14,695 nt of DNA from Oscillospiraceae bacterium (GCA_014796735.1 JAAVIG010000112.1:1-14695), one strand, 5' to 3'. Positions 5,232 through 13,811 are shown, counted from the stretch's first letter. The notes: generated by a model from the sequence alone, not told the origin. Made by a program: numbers and translations.

Positions 5232-6707
5232 TTAAGAAACAATAACGGATACGACAGAGCAAGGTGGAACCACAGCGGAAAGCCTGTCCCCGGAAAGGGC
5301 TGTTTCAAACATTTTCGGAGAAACGGTATTGGGGGAATCAAAATCGTTAAGAGCGTGACATTCGCCCATAACAATGCGGGCTTCGGCGGATTTTGCCTCA
5401 AAACCAAATACGGACATATCAACATCGGCTTCCTCCGAAACAGAGCAATTCGCAATGGTAACTGTCAGCTTGCCGTCCTTGACCGACGCAGAGGCGGATA
5501 TCATGGGGATGTCCGTACCCTCACCCACCTTCCGGTTATCAATATGGCAATATACCGCTTCACCGCCCTGATGCGACTTGTACAAATCGAAAACATGATA
5601 TGTAGGAGTAAGCACCATTTTTTCGCCCTCGGTAAGGATAAGTGCCTGAAGCACATTTACCGCTTGCGCTAAATTAGCCATAATTACCCTATCACAGTGT
5701 CTGTTGAAAATATTCAGGTTGAATGCGGCAATGATTGCATCGCGCATAGTGTTCTGCTGATAAAGGAAACCGGGATTTGTGCCTTCCTCAACATCGTACC
5801 AACCGCCCCACTCGTCTACGATCAAACCGATCTTGTGTTGAGGATCGTAACGGTTCATGATCTCACCATGACGGGTAATAAGTTCCTCCATAAAAAGAGT
5901 TTTTGAGATAGTCGTATAATATTCGGGAACGGTAAAATCTCTTGCGCTGCCTTTTTTATTCCAATCTCCTGTGGGTATAGTATAATAGTGAAGAGAAATT
6001 CCGCGGGTATGCCAATGATTAAGTTTTTTCATCATCACCTCTGTCCAGTAATAATCATCGGAATTAGGACCGCAGGCGATTTTAAACAGTTCGTTTCCGC
6101 TGAAATTCCTGCAAAAGGTCTGGTATCGGCGGTACTCGTCAGCATAATATTCGGGACGCATACTGCCTCCGCAGCCCCAATTTTCATTGCCTATACCTAA
6201 ATATTTCAGTTTCCAGGGCTTTTGCTTGCCATTCTTTTTACGCAGATCCGTCATCGGAGAATTGTTGTCAGAGGTAATGTATTCTATCCATTCTGCAAGC
6301 TCGTGAATCGTACCGCTGCCGAGATTTCCGGCCAGATACGGCTCACAGCCCACTTGTTCGCACAAATCGAAAAATTCGTGAGTACCGAAAGAATTGTCCT
6401 CCGTAACACCGCCCCAGTTGGTGTTTACCATCTTTTTGCGCTGGGATTTTTCTCCGATTCCGTCTTTCCAGTGATATTCGTCTGCAAAGCAGCCGCCCGG
6501 CCAGCGCAAAACGGGTACCTTGATATTTTTCATTGCTTCAACAATATCGGTTCTGATGCCGCGGACATTTGGTATTGAGGAATTTTCTCCGACGTAGATT
6601 CCATTGTAAATACATCTTCCTAAGTGTTCGGTAAAATGTCCGTATATTTCGGGGTTTATTCTTGCTTTTTTGTCTAAAGCGTTTATGTGTAATGTGATTT
6701 TTTTCAT
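5232..6707 (-). CDS. abfA: GH51 alpha-L-arabinofuranosidase (intracellular)
   Basis: A 491-residue cytoplasmic enzyme with no signal peptide, full length for GH51 (about 490-510). It removes terminal alpha-L-arabinofuranosyl groups from arabinan, arabinoxylan or arabinogalactan fragments. Family motifs visible: I-N-P-E-I-Y-G-H-F-T-E-H-L-G-R-C-I-Y-N-G-I near the N-terminus, V-L-R-W-P-G-G-C-F-A-D-E-Y-H-W (66-80), G-I-G-N-E-N-W-G-C-G-G with Glu175 as acid/base, S-L-H-Y-Y-T around 238, and L-I-V-D-E-W-G-G-W-Y with Glu299 as nucleophile. The C-terminal 120 residues form the expected beta-sandwich (ending V-V-P-P-C-S-V-V-S-V). The start at 6707 has AAAGGA upstream. It lies 155 bp after the GH2 gene and probably shares its transcript; I found no strong promoter of its own. 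It should act on imported oligosaccharides. Confidence 0.95.
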   Translation of the reverse strand: MKKITLHINALDKKARINPEIYGHFTEHLGRCIYNGIYVGENSSIPNVRGIRTDIVEAMKNIKVPVLRWPGGCFADEYHWKDGIGEKSQRKKMVNTNWGGVTEDNSFGTHEFFDLCEQVGCEPYLAGNLGSGTIHELAEWIEYITSDNNSPMTDLRKKNGKQKPWKLKYLGIGNENWGCGGSMRPEYYADEYRRYQTFCRNFSGNELFKIACGPNSDDYYWTEVMMKKLNHWHTRGISLHYYTIPTGDWNKKGSARDFTVPEYYTTISKTLFMEELITRHGEIMNRYDPQHKIGLIVDEWGGWYDVEEGTNPGFLYQQNTMRDAIIAAFNLNIFNRHCDRVIMANLAQAVNVLQALILTEGEKMVLTPTYHVFDLYKSHQGGEAVYCHIDNRKVGEGTDIPMISASASVKDGKLTVTIANCSVSEEADVDMSVFGFEAKSAEARIVMGECHALNDFDSPNTVSPKMFETALSGDRLSAVVPPCSVVSVIVS

Positions 6708-6787
6708 TATATATATCCTTTCGTTATAAATTCAATTATGAAATTACTTATCCCTTTTACCTTTCGTGTTGTTCAATGCTGCTTTTC

Positions 6788-6811
6788 TAAATCTTTTCTG
6801 TTAAAGATTTA
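6788..6811. repeat. 9-bp hairpin in the GH2-GH51 gap
   Basis: TAAATCTTT (6788-6796) pairs perfectly with AAAGATTTA (6803-6811) around a 6-nt loop. It is AU-rich and has no T-run downstream on the minus strand, so it is unlikely to stop transcription from GH2 into GH51. Confidence 0.4.
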
Positions 6812-6862
6812 ATTTGTTGTTCTGATTTTATCATCGTCAGGTTCGAGGTGCGATTAGTGAAA

Positions 6863-8813
6863 TCACCGGGTTTCAAACTCAACAACACAAAAGGTAACCG
6901 CCGTCAATTCTCCCTTTTCGTAAAGAAGAAGATAATCCGCGGTGAGTTGTGTGCCATGAAGGTGGTCTATATGCTTTTTCCCCAAAGACCTACCGTTAAA
7001 GAAAAGCTCGATATACGGAGCGTTGGAGGTAACTCTGACGTCTATCTCCTGACCGTCGGAAAAATCCCAGTAGGGGAAAATGTGTATAACGGGATTTTTC
7101 TTATAATCCGTCCACTCCGACTGGAAGATATAAGAGCTGTCCTTAAGGAATCCCGCTGTGTCTATCTGTCCGAAATAGCTGTTTTTTGTGCTGTAGGGGG
7201 TGGACTCGCCTATGTAGTCAAAGCCGCTCCAGATAAACTGACCCGCGCAGTACTCCGCGTCCCTGTCGGGGATTATGCAGCCCTCCGTGTTGGGTGCTGC
7301 CCAGCCCGTGGTGCTGTTTCCGAGGGAGGAGCACGGTTCGTCGTCGTCTGCCAAAAACGGGGTGTGAAAGAGGAAAGTGGTACACTCCGCGGCTTTGTAC
7401 CACAGAGGCAGTCTCGCTGCCGTATATCATCCAGTCGGGGTGCTTTTCGTGGTGTTCCTTGTACAGTCTTTCACCGTAATTGCACCCCGCCAACTTGAAC
7501 AGGTCGGTGCATTTCTGCGCGTTTTCCCACTGTAAATAATTTGAACCGCTTGTGATATAGCCATTGTGCCTCGAATCGTGGAGCCTTACGTTAAAGGCAA
7601 GCATTGAGTTTATCTCCTGTCCTCTTTCGTTGGCGTGAACGTCGTATATCTCGTTTCCTATGCTCCAGCCGATAATTGACGGGTGATTGCGGTCGCGCCT
7701 TACCCAAGAGGCAACGTCGGCGGGAGCGTGTTCCCTGAAAAATCTTGCGTAGTCATATTCTGTTTTTGACTGTTCCCACATATCGAAGCCTTCGGATAAA
7801 ATTAGAAAGCCCATTTCATCCGCTGCCTCCATAAGCTCCACCGAAGGCATGTTGTGACTGGTTCTGATTGAGTTTATCCCCATTTCACGAAGTTGAACAG
7901 GGCGGCGGTACAGAGCAGCCTTGTTTTGAGCGGTGCCTAACGCTCCCAGATCGTGATGCTCACAGGAGCCGCGAAGCTTAACGTGCCTATCGTTTAAGAA
8001 AAAGCCCTTGTCGCAGGTAAATTCTATTTTCCTGAAGCCGAATTTGCAGCTTTCGGTTTCCGTTACCTCGCCGTTTTTAATAAGCTCGGTAGTTATTGTG
8101 TATAGATAAGGAGTTCCTATATCCCACTTTTTGGCGTTTTCTACCTTTATTTTCTGCATTGCCAGCCCGTAGCGGTATCCTTTTTTCCATATAACAGAGG
8201 GTATGATGCTTATATCCGCCGCTCCCGCCGCTGCAGTATTTAAGGCGACAATGTTTCCGCCCATGTCGGTGACAGTCTGCCTTATCTCATAGCGGTTTTC
8301 CTTACCCTCAGGGCGGCAGACCTCAGTAGAAACGGTTATAATATCGTCATCGGTACTTATGTAAATTCCATCAGGTACAATATGAGCGGCGGGCATTTCC
8401 TTAAGCCACACATTGCGGTAAATTCCCGCTCCCGAATACCAACGGGAATTGGGGCATTGATAGTTTACTCTTACCTCGACAAGATTTTCGCCGTCATTAA
8501 GCAGCTCGGTTATCTCAAACTCAAAGGTGGAGTATCCGTATTTCCACTCTCCCGCCAAAGCACCGTTTACATATACGGTGCTGTCCATATAAACGCCCTC
8601 AAAGCGTATAGACACAACAGTATTTCCCTTTTTATGATAATCAAAGCTTTTTCTATACCAACCCGTAGAGGTCTCGTAAAGATTTTTCGTATTTTCTATT
8701 AAATAGTCATGAGGAATATCCACCGCTTTCCATTTAAAGCTCTCCGAGTATTCGGTACCGAACGGCTGCTTTGAAAATTCCCAGTTGTCGCAGAATAAGG
8801 TTTTTTTGCTCAT
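6863..8813 (-). pseudogene. GH2 beta-galactosidase-like enzyme, frameshifted
   Basis: The start ATG at 8813 has AAGGAG just upstream. There is no signal peptide, so it is cytoplasmic. Visible domains: an N-terminal jelly roll (W-E-F-S-K-Q-P-F-G; D-I-P-H-D-Y; G-W-Y-R-K-S-F; N-S-R-W-Y-S-G-A-G-I-Y-R-N-V-W-L), an immunoglobulin-like domain, then the GH2 barrel. Barrel motifs include L-R-G-S-C-E-H-H-D-L-G, N-S-I-R-T-S-H-N, D-R-N-H-P-S-I-I-G-W-S-I-G-N-E with Glu388 as acid/base, and Y-G-S-E-T-A-S with Glu467 as nucleophile. After Val486 the frame is lost at a run of five T (7353-7357 on plus as A). Read as is, it gives 45 foreign residues ending at 7218. Skipping one base restores the family sequence (L-A-D-D-D-E-P-C-S, later F-I-W-S-G-F-D-Y-I-G-E) to the stop at 6863, about 649 residues. 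The unshifted product lacks the last barrel strand and C-terminal domains and is probably inactive. Alternatives: assembly error or slippage rescue. Substrate likely beta-galactoside, from context. Confidence 0.8.
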
Positions 8814-8849
8814 AATTTTCTCCTTTTTTAAAAAACCTTTGCTGTTTAT

Positions 8850-8878
8850 ATTATATTCTCTATTGACAAACAAGTAAA
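8850..8878 (-). promoter_or_regulatory. Promoter of the GH2-GH51 arm
   Basis: Minus strand: -35 TTTACT (8878-8873), a 17-bp spacer and -10 TATAAT (8855-8850), 37 bp before the GH2 ATG. The weak -35 overlaps the end of the proposed AraC site, as expected for a promoter that needs an activator. Confidence 0.65.
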
Positions 8879-8891
8879 GAAATGATATTAT
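8863..8891 (+). promoter_or_regulatory. Promoter of the AraC-family regulator gene
   Basis: Plus strand: -35 TTGACA (8863-8868), a 17-bp spacer and -10 TATTAT (8886-8891), 51 bp before the GTG start. It lies face to face with the GH2 promoter. Its -10 box begins on the last base of the 13-bp block of the AraC site, so regulator binding could block its own transcription. Confidence 0.6.
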
Positions 8892-8913
8892 TTTAATATA
8901 ACAATATTGACAT
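8874..8913 (-). promoter_or_regulatory. Proposed AraC-type binding site upstream of GH2 (copy 1)
   Basis: Read toward GH2 it has ATGTCAATATT (8913-8903), a 16-bp gap and ATCATTTCTTTAC (8886-8874). The same two blocks with the same gap occur upstream of GH30. The end of the site overlaps the -35 box. The distance from the start of the site to the start of the -10 box is 58 bp in both copies. This is the arrangement of a directly acting AraC-family activator site. Confidence 0.7.
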
Positions 8914-8941
8914 ATTCGTTTTAACGGAGGTGTAATAAGAC

Positions 8942-9766
8942 GTGAAAAACGCAATTTTTCCGGTAGTCACAGATGAAAACATACTCCCCTATTATGTAGG
9001 CGGAATAGGTATAGATTTCGATCAACAGAATATTGAACGCTCTTGGGGCTATTGCAATCCGCAAATTTTTATTTTCACCGAGGGTGAGGGGCAAATCAGT
9101 GCATGCGGCGAGGTATATCGCATACAGCCATATACCGCCTGTTATATTCCCAAGCTTGTTCCGCACGAATACCACAGGACGGGTGAAAAATTCACATCAT
9201 GGTGGATAAATTTCAGCGGATATGACGCTGAAAAGCTGTTTGAAACATTTAAAATCAAGGATTTTTTTATTTTCAATATTCGGGAACCGGATACGCTTCT
9301 TCATATTATGCGGCACATATACAGCTGTTTGTCCAAAGATAAACTGTATGGAAATTATTACGCTTCCGCCGTTTTGTATGAATTTTTCATTGAATTTTAT
9401 AAATGCACAAAAAAATTCCCCAATACAAAAAAACAGTCCAATCAAAGTATTGAAAAGGTTATCACTTTTATGGACAAGGAATACGCACAGAAAATCACAC
9501 TGGATAACCTCTGCAATATTTCCGAGCTGTCGGCGGGCTATCTGTGCCGCCTCTTTAAGCAATATTTTGATATGCGTCCTCTCGAATATTTGAATAAAAA
9601 AAGAATACAGCAATCCAAGCTTCTGCTTACCTCTTCTCATTTATCAATTGAAACCGTTGCGGAAAAGGTCGGTTTTGAAACACCCTCATATTTTGCCAAA
9701 ATATTCCGTCTTAACGAGGGAATGACCCCTTCCGAATACCGCGCCATGCTTTCCGCAAAAAAATAA
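8942..9766 (+). CDS. AraC-family transcriptional regulator of the glycan locus
   Basis: A 274-residue regulator. Residues about 15-150 are a cupin-like sugar-sensing domain (Q-I-F-I-F-T-E-G-E-G, Y-R-I-Q-P-Y-T-A-C-Y-I-P, P-H-E-Y-H, S-W-W-I-N-F-S-G-Y). Residues about 172-270 carry the two helix-turn-helix units of AraC proteins. The first contains I-T-L-D-N-L-C-N-I-S-E-L-S-A-G-Y-L-C-R-L-F-K; the second contains S-I-E-T-V-A-E-K-V-G-F-E-T-P-S-Y-F-A-K-I-F-R, followed by G-M-T-P-S-E-Y-R. The start is GTG at 8942, 11 nt after GGAGG; no closer in-frame ATG fits. It is divergent from the GH2 arm and precedes GH30-GH35. It probably binds the twin sites at 8874-8913 and 9824-9863 to activate both arms on sensing an arabinogalactan-derived sugar; the inducer is unknown. 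Confidence 0.92.
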   Translation: MKNAIFPVVTDENILPYYVGGIGIDFDQQNIERSWGYCNPQIFIFTEGEGQISACGEVYRIQPYTACYIPKLVPHEYHRTGEKFTSWWINFSGYDAEKLFETFKIKDFFIFNIREPDTLLHIMRHIYSCLSKDKLYGNYYASAVLYEFFIEFYKCTKKFPNTKKQSNQSIEKVITFMDKEYAQKITLDNLCNISELSAGYLCRLFKQYFDMRPLEYLNKKRIQQSKLLLTSSHLSIETVAEKVGFETPSYFAKIFRLNEGMTPSEYRAMLSAKK

Positions 9767-9823
9767 CAAACAAGGTAATAATTGTAAAATCATTTTGTGA
9801 AGAAGGGTACAGATATTATAAAA

Positions 9824-9863
9824 ATGTCAATATTACTTTACAATGACAAAATCATTTCTTTAC
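9824..9863 (+). promoter_or_regulatory. Proposed AraC-type binding site upstream of GH30 (copy 2)
   Basis: ATGTCAATATT (9824-9834), a 16-bp gap and ATCATTTCTTTAC (9851-9863), identical in blocks and spacing to copy 1 and in the same orientation relative to its promoter. Inside this copy the core CTTTAC appears twice, 22 bp apart (9836-9841 and 9858-9863), i.e. two half-sites on the same DNA face, as is usual for AraC/XylS proteins. Confidence 0.7.
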
Positions 9864-9887
9864 AATAAAACCGGAAACTGATATAAT
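9859..9887 (+). promoter_or_regulatory. Promoter of the GH30-GH35 arm
   Basis: -35 TTTACA (9859-9864), a 17-bp spacer and -10 TATAAT (9882-9887), 30 bp before the GH30 ATG. The -35 box overlaps the end of the AraC site, exactly as at the GH2 promoter. Confidence 0.7.
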
Positions 9888-9917
9888 TGATTAAAACTTT
9901 TATATTAGGAGATTGAA

Positions 9918-11990
9918 ATGAAAAAACGATTTTTAACGATATTATCTGTCTGCCTTGCGGCGGCGCTTATTGGCTGCAGCGGCAGTACCGAAGACAATGA
10001 TAACACTATTCAAACGAACTTCAAGCCAATTCCGGAAGAAATAAGCAGTACGGAAAATATGCCGGACGAACCTAATACGGAGGAAATTATGCTGCCAGAA
10101 AATACAAACTGCGATATGAACATAACGATTTCTCCCCTTAATGTCTCGACAACCAACGGCGGTAAATTTCAGGGTTGGGGAACAAGTTTATGCTGGTGGG
10201 CTAACCGTTTGGGTTACTCAGACACACTTGCGCAGCAGTCCGCCGATTTGTTTTTCGGTAACGAAGGACTGAGGTTCAACATTATGCGCTACAATATCGG
10301 CGGCGGTGACGATCCGTCCCACGATCACATTACACGTACGGACAGCGCCGTTCCCGGCTGGCTTGTATACGACGAAACGAAAAAGGAATTTGTTTACGAT
10401 ACCAAAGCGGACTTTAATCAGCTTAACGTGCTTGAAAGAGCGTCAAAGGCGGCGGGAGAGAATGCGTATGTTGAAGTCTTTTCTAATTCTCCACCGTATT
10501 TTATGACAGAAAGTGGCTGTTCATCGGGAAATGACAATGCAAACAGCGATAATCTGAAACTCGAATATTACATAGATTTCGCGGAGTATCTCGCTTCAGT
10601 TGCCCGATATATTAACGACGACATGGGAATAAAGGTAAGCAGCGTTTCACCGATGAATGAACCCAACACAAATTATTGGGGAGCCAATAGTTGGAAACAA
10701 GAGGGCTGCCATTTTGACCCGGGAAAGTCTCAATCCGATATTATAGTGAAAACCGCAAAGACTTTTTTGGCACAGGGACTTTCCGATGTTGAAATAGTTG
10801 CAAGTGACGAAACAAGCCCGGATAAACAAATTACCGCTTATAATTCCTACTCCGACGAAGCGCTGTCCGTAATAGACAGGATAAGCACTCATACATACAG
10901 CACGGGCGGAATTGCCGAACTTGGAGCCTTGGTCAAATCAGAAGGGCTTAACCTTTGGATGAGCGAGGTGGACGGAGGAGGAACTGCGGGTGAAAATGCG
11001 GGCGAAATGGGTTCCGCGTTATGGCTTGGCGAGAAGATAATTTCGGATATAAACGCTCTTTCTCCCTCCGCATGGGTAATGTGGCAGATAATAGACAACC
11101 ATATTTCCGCAGAAGGGGTAGACGGAAAAACCGATACCGGAATGGTGGATACTAACGGCGGCTTTTGGGGAGCGGCAGTAGCCGACCACGACAACGAGAA
11201 AATTGTCCTTACCCAAAAATATTATGGCTTAGGTCAGTTTACGAGATATATACGCCCCGGAAGCACGATAATACACTGCGGCGGCGATGCTCTTGCCGCT
11301 TATAACGAGAAAACCGGAGAACTCGTAATAACAGTACTTAACAAAAAAGCGGAGGATAAAATCTGCAATTTCGATTTATCCCAAATGAAAAGCATAGGTA
11401 AAACCGTAAGAGCAGTCCGCACCAGCGGCAATATCGAAGGCGGTGAGTCATGGGCCGAGCTTTCCGACATCAATGCTTATGACAAAGGCTTTATTGCCGA
11501 ATTAAAGGGTAATTCCATAACCACCTTCATAATGAGGGGCGTTTCACTCGGAACGGTGAGTATGAAAGAAATTTCCTTGGAAAATGCTTCCGTAACAGGC
11601 TCGGAGCCTTGGCAAAACGGAGGCGATGTTCCCGAAAATGTTATTGACGGAAGTGTTGACACATTTTTTGACGGCGTTACCGATGGCTGGCTGGAAATTG
11701 ATTTCGGAGAGGAAATCGGGTTTAATACGATAGGCTATGCTCCCAGGACCGGATTTGAAAGCAGAATGACAGACGGTAAGTTTTACGGCTCAAACGACGG
11801 TGAACAGTGGACGGTTCTGTATGAAATAACCTCCGCTCCCGCTTTGGGAATGAATTACGCGTTTTTGCCTCAAAAGGTTAATTACAGGTACCTGCGTTAT
11901 GATGTTCCCTTTGACTCTCCCGGCGCCGATGGGAAGAAGTACAACTGCAATATTGCGGAAGCCGCTGTCTATGTGACCGAATTGGAATAA
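9918..11990 (+). CDS. GH30 lipoprotein, endo-beta-1,6-galactanase-like, with C-terminal discoidin domain
   Basis: A 690-residue surface lipoprotein (signal peptide ending A-L-I-G-C, Cys20) with an acidic linker to about residue 65. The GH30 barrel begins F-Q-G-W-G-T-S-L-C-W-W-A-N (about 84-96) and continues with R-Y-N-I-G-G-G. Glu248 in S-P-M-N-E-P-N-T-N-Y-W-G-A-N is the acid/base, followed by Q-E-G-C-H-F. Glu350 in L-W-M-S-E-V-D-G-G-G is the nucleophile. The G-W-G-T-S-L-C-W-W-A and N-E-P..Y-W-G-A-N-S-W-K-Q-E-G-C-H-F pattern resembles the GH30 subfamily of endo-beta-1,6-galactanases (GH30_5), which cut side chains of type II arabinogalactan. The usual GH30 beta-sandwich follows to about 540. 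Residues about 550-690 resemble an F5/8 type C (discoidin/CBM32-like) domain with G-S-N-D-G-E-Q-W and Y-R-Y-L-R-Y-D, a likely galactan-binding module. First gene of the plus-strand arm; ATG at 9918 with AGGAG upstream. Family is certain; substrate is inferred. Confidence 0.9.
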   Translation: MKKRFLTILSVCLAAALIGCSGSTEDNDNTIQTNFKPIPEEISSTENMPDEPNTEEIMLPENTNCDMNITISPLNVSTTNGGKFQGWGTSLCWWANRLGYSDTLAQQSADLFFGNEGLRFNIMRYNIGGGDDPSHDHITRTDSAVPGWLVYDETKKEFVYDTKADFNQLNVLERASKAAGENAYVEVFSNSPPYFMTESGCSSGNDNANSDNLKLEYYIDFAEYLASVARYINDDMGIKVSSVSPMNEPNTNYWGANSWKQEGCHFDPGKSQSDIIVKTAKTFLAQGLSDVEIVASDETSPDKQITAYNSYSDEALSVIDRISTHTYSTGGIAELGALVKSEGLNLWMSEVDGGGTAGENAGEMGSALWLGEKIISDINALSPSAWVMWQIIDNHISAEGVDGKTDTGMVDTNGGFWGAAVADHDNEKIVLTQKYYGLGQFTRYIRPGSTIIHCGGDALAAYNEKTGELVITVLNKKAEDKICNFDLSQMKSIGKTVRAVRTSGNIEGGESWAELSDINAYDKGFIAELKGNSITTFIMRGVSLGTVSMKEISLENASVTGSEPWQNGGDVPENVIDGSVDTFFDGVTDGWLEIDFGEEIGFNTIGYAPRTGFESRMTDGKFYGSNDGEQWTVLYEITSAPALGMNYAFLPQKVNYRYLRYDVPFDSPGADGKKYNCNIAEAAVYVTELE

Positions 11991-12065
11991 CAATAAAATC
12001 GATTGTAATTACAGTAAAAGTATAATTTCAACCGATTTACGATATATGAAACGAAAGGAATAAAA

Positions 12066-13811
12066 ATGCTGGAAATAAAAGACGATTTTTACATAGACAA
12101 AAAACCATTTAAAATCATTTCGGGAGCTTTTCACTATTTCAGAACGGTTCCCGAATATTGGCGCGATCGGTTGGAAAAGCTTGTGAATATAGGCTGCAAC
12201 ACGGTTGAAACATATATTCCATGGAATTTTCACGAGCCTGTAAAAGGTGAATTTTTGTGGAATGGTATGCACGATATATGTAAATTTATTGAAACGGCAA
12301 AAGAGCTTGGATTGTATATGATAATCCGACCCTCTCCGTACATATGTGCCGAATGGGAATTCGGCGGACTTCCCGCATGGCTGCTTAAAGACCGCAATAT
12401 GCGGCTGCGCTGCTCGTATCATCCCTATCTCGACGCTGTAAAGAAGTATTATCAAGCACTTATGCCTAAGCTTGTTCCTTATCAGGCGGACAGAGGCGGC
12501 AATATTATTCTTATGCAGATCGAAAATGAATATGGGTATTACGGTAACGATAAAACCTACCTTGAATTTCTTGCGGACGTTATGAGAACCGAGGGGATAA
12601 CCGTTCCGTTGGTAACCTCGGACGGACCGTGGAGCGAGGCTGTATTCAAATCCGGTATGACGAAGGACACCTTGGCTACGGGCAATTTCGGTTCGGGAGG
12701 AAAATGGCAGTTTGAACAGATAAAAAAATTCATAGGAAACGACAAACCGCTTATGTGTATGGAATTTTGGAACGGCTGGTTTGACGCATGGGGAGAGGAA
12801 CATCACCGCACTTCCGCGGATAAAGCGGCAGCGGAGCTTGACGAGATTCTCAAATATGGCAGCGCAAATTTGTATATGTTTGAGGGCGGCACCAATTTCG
12901 GGTTCATGAACGGCAGAAACAGCGGAAATCCTATAGGAGACGTTACCTCCTACGATTACGATGCCCCTCTCACTGAAGACGGACAGATAACCGAAAAATA
13001 CATGCTTTTTAAAGACATAATCTCAAAATACAGAAGCTTTGACGAAATTCCTTTAACTGCTTGTATCAATCGTAAATCCTACGGCGAAATTCCATGCAGC
13101 GGAAATGTCAGTCTCTTTTCCGTTCTGGAAACGATAGCAGAGCCGATACATTCCGCCTATCCACTTACGATGGAGGAAGCGGATCAGAATTACGGCTACA
13201 TTCTTTACCGCCTGAATATTGAAGATAACGAAACAGTGAACGACATATTCATTGAAAACGGTGCAGACAGAATTCTTTGCTGCCGTAACGGAAAATACGC
13301 TTACACCGCCTTCGGCGATTCGCTGAACGAAAAGCATGAGTTTAAGGAAAAGCAAGCGGGCGGAGTGATTGATCTGTTATGTGAAAACATAGGCAGAGAA
13401 AATTTTGGAACAGGACTTGAAAATCAGAGAAAGGGCATTTCCGGAGGCGTGAAGATAAACGATCACCGCTATTATGGATTTGATATTTTTTCATTGCCTC
13501 TTGATGAAAAACAGCTTGAGATGATAGATTTCAATAAAAACGGCTGTTCCGATGGGGTTCCCGCTTTTTACAGATTTGTTTTTAACGTTGCGGAAGCAGC
13601 CGATACATTTCTTGACACTTCGAGGTTTGGAAAAGGCTGCGCTTTCATAAACGGTTTCAATTTAGGGCGTTTCTGGGACATCGGACCGCAGAAAAGACTT
13701 TATTTGCCTGCACCGTTGTTAAAAATCGGGGAAAATACTTTGATTATCTTTGAAACTGAGGGTAAATCGAGCGGAAGTGTTTTTTTAAAAGACACAGCGG
13801 ATCTGGGATAG
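12066..13811 (+). CDS. GH35 beta-galactosidase (intracellular)
   Basis: A 581-residue enzyme with no signal peptide, close to the usual 580-600 of bacterial GH35. It releases terminal beta-galactose from imported oligosaccharides. Motifs: I-S-G-A-F-H-Y-F-R and W-R-D-R-L-E-K-L near the N-terminus, N-T-V-E-T-Y-I-P-W-N-F-H-E-P (45-58), R-P-S-P-Y-I-C-A-E-W-E-F-G-G-L-P-A-W-L (88-106), M-Q-I-E-N-E-Y-G with Glu155 as acid/base, and C-M-E-F-W-N-G-W-F-D with Glu233 as nucleophile. Then F-E-G-G-T-N-F-G-F-M-N-G. The C-terminal half has the galactose-binding-like sandwiches, ending F-I-N-G-F-N-L-G-R-F-W and P-L-L-K-I-G-E-N. It starts 75 bp after GH30 with AAAGGA at a good distance. No terminator or strong promoter was seen in the gap, so it is probably co-transcribed from the AraC-controlled promoter. 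It ends 29 bp before a convergent gene. Confidence 0.95.
   Translation: MLEIKDDFYIDKKPFKIISGAFHYFRTVPEYWRDRLEKLVNIGCNTVETYIPWNFHEPVKGEFLWNGMHDICKFIETAKELGLYMIIRPSPYICAEWEFGGLPAWLLKDRNMRLRCSYHPYLDAVKKYYQALMPKLVPYQADRGGNIILMQIENEYGYYGNDKTYLEFLADVMRTEGITVPLVTSDGPWSEAVFKSGMTKDTLATGNFGSGGKWQFEQIKKFIGNDKPLMCMEFWNGWFDAWGEEHHRTSADKAAAELDEILKYGSANLYMFEGGTNFGFMNGRNSGNPIGDVTSYDYDAPLTEDGQITEKYMLFKDIISKYRSFDEIPLTACINRKSYGEIPCSGNVSLFSVLETIAEPIHSAYPLTMEEADQNYGYILYRLNIEDNETVNDIFIENGADRILCCRNGKYAYTAFGDSLNEKHEFKEKQAGGVIDLLCENIGRENFGTGLENQRKGISGGVKINDHRYYGFDIFSLPLDEKQLEMIDFNKNGCSDGVPAFYRFVFNVAEAADTFLDTSRFGKGCAFINGFNLGRFWDIGPQKRLYLPAPLLKIGENTLIIFETEGKSSGSVFLKDTADLG

Noticed and set aside
7350..7358. Programmed frameshift in GH2
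   Set aside because: The required net shift skips one base at a five-T run, and I see no classical slippery heptamer with a following stop or pseudoknot. A mutation or sequence error is simpler.
8903..8913. Second TTGACA (8907-8912) as another -35 box for the AraC gene
   Set aside because: A -10 box would fall on or after the ribosome site and start codon. The sequence is better explained as part of the shared operator block.
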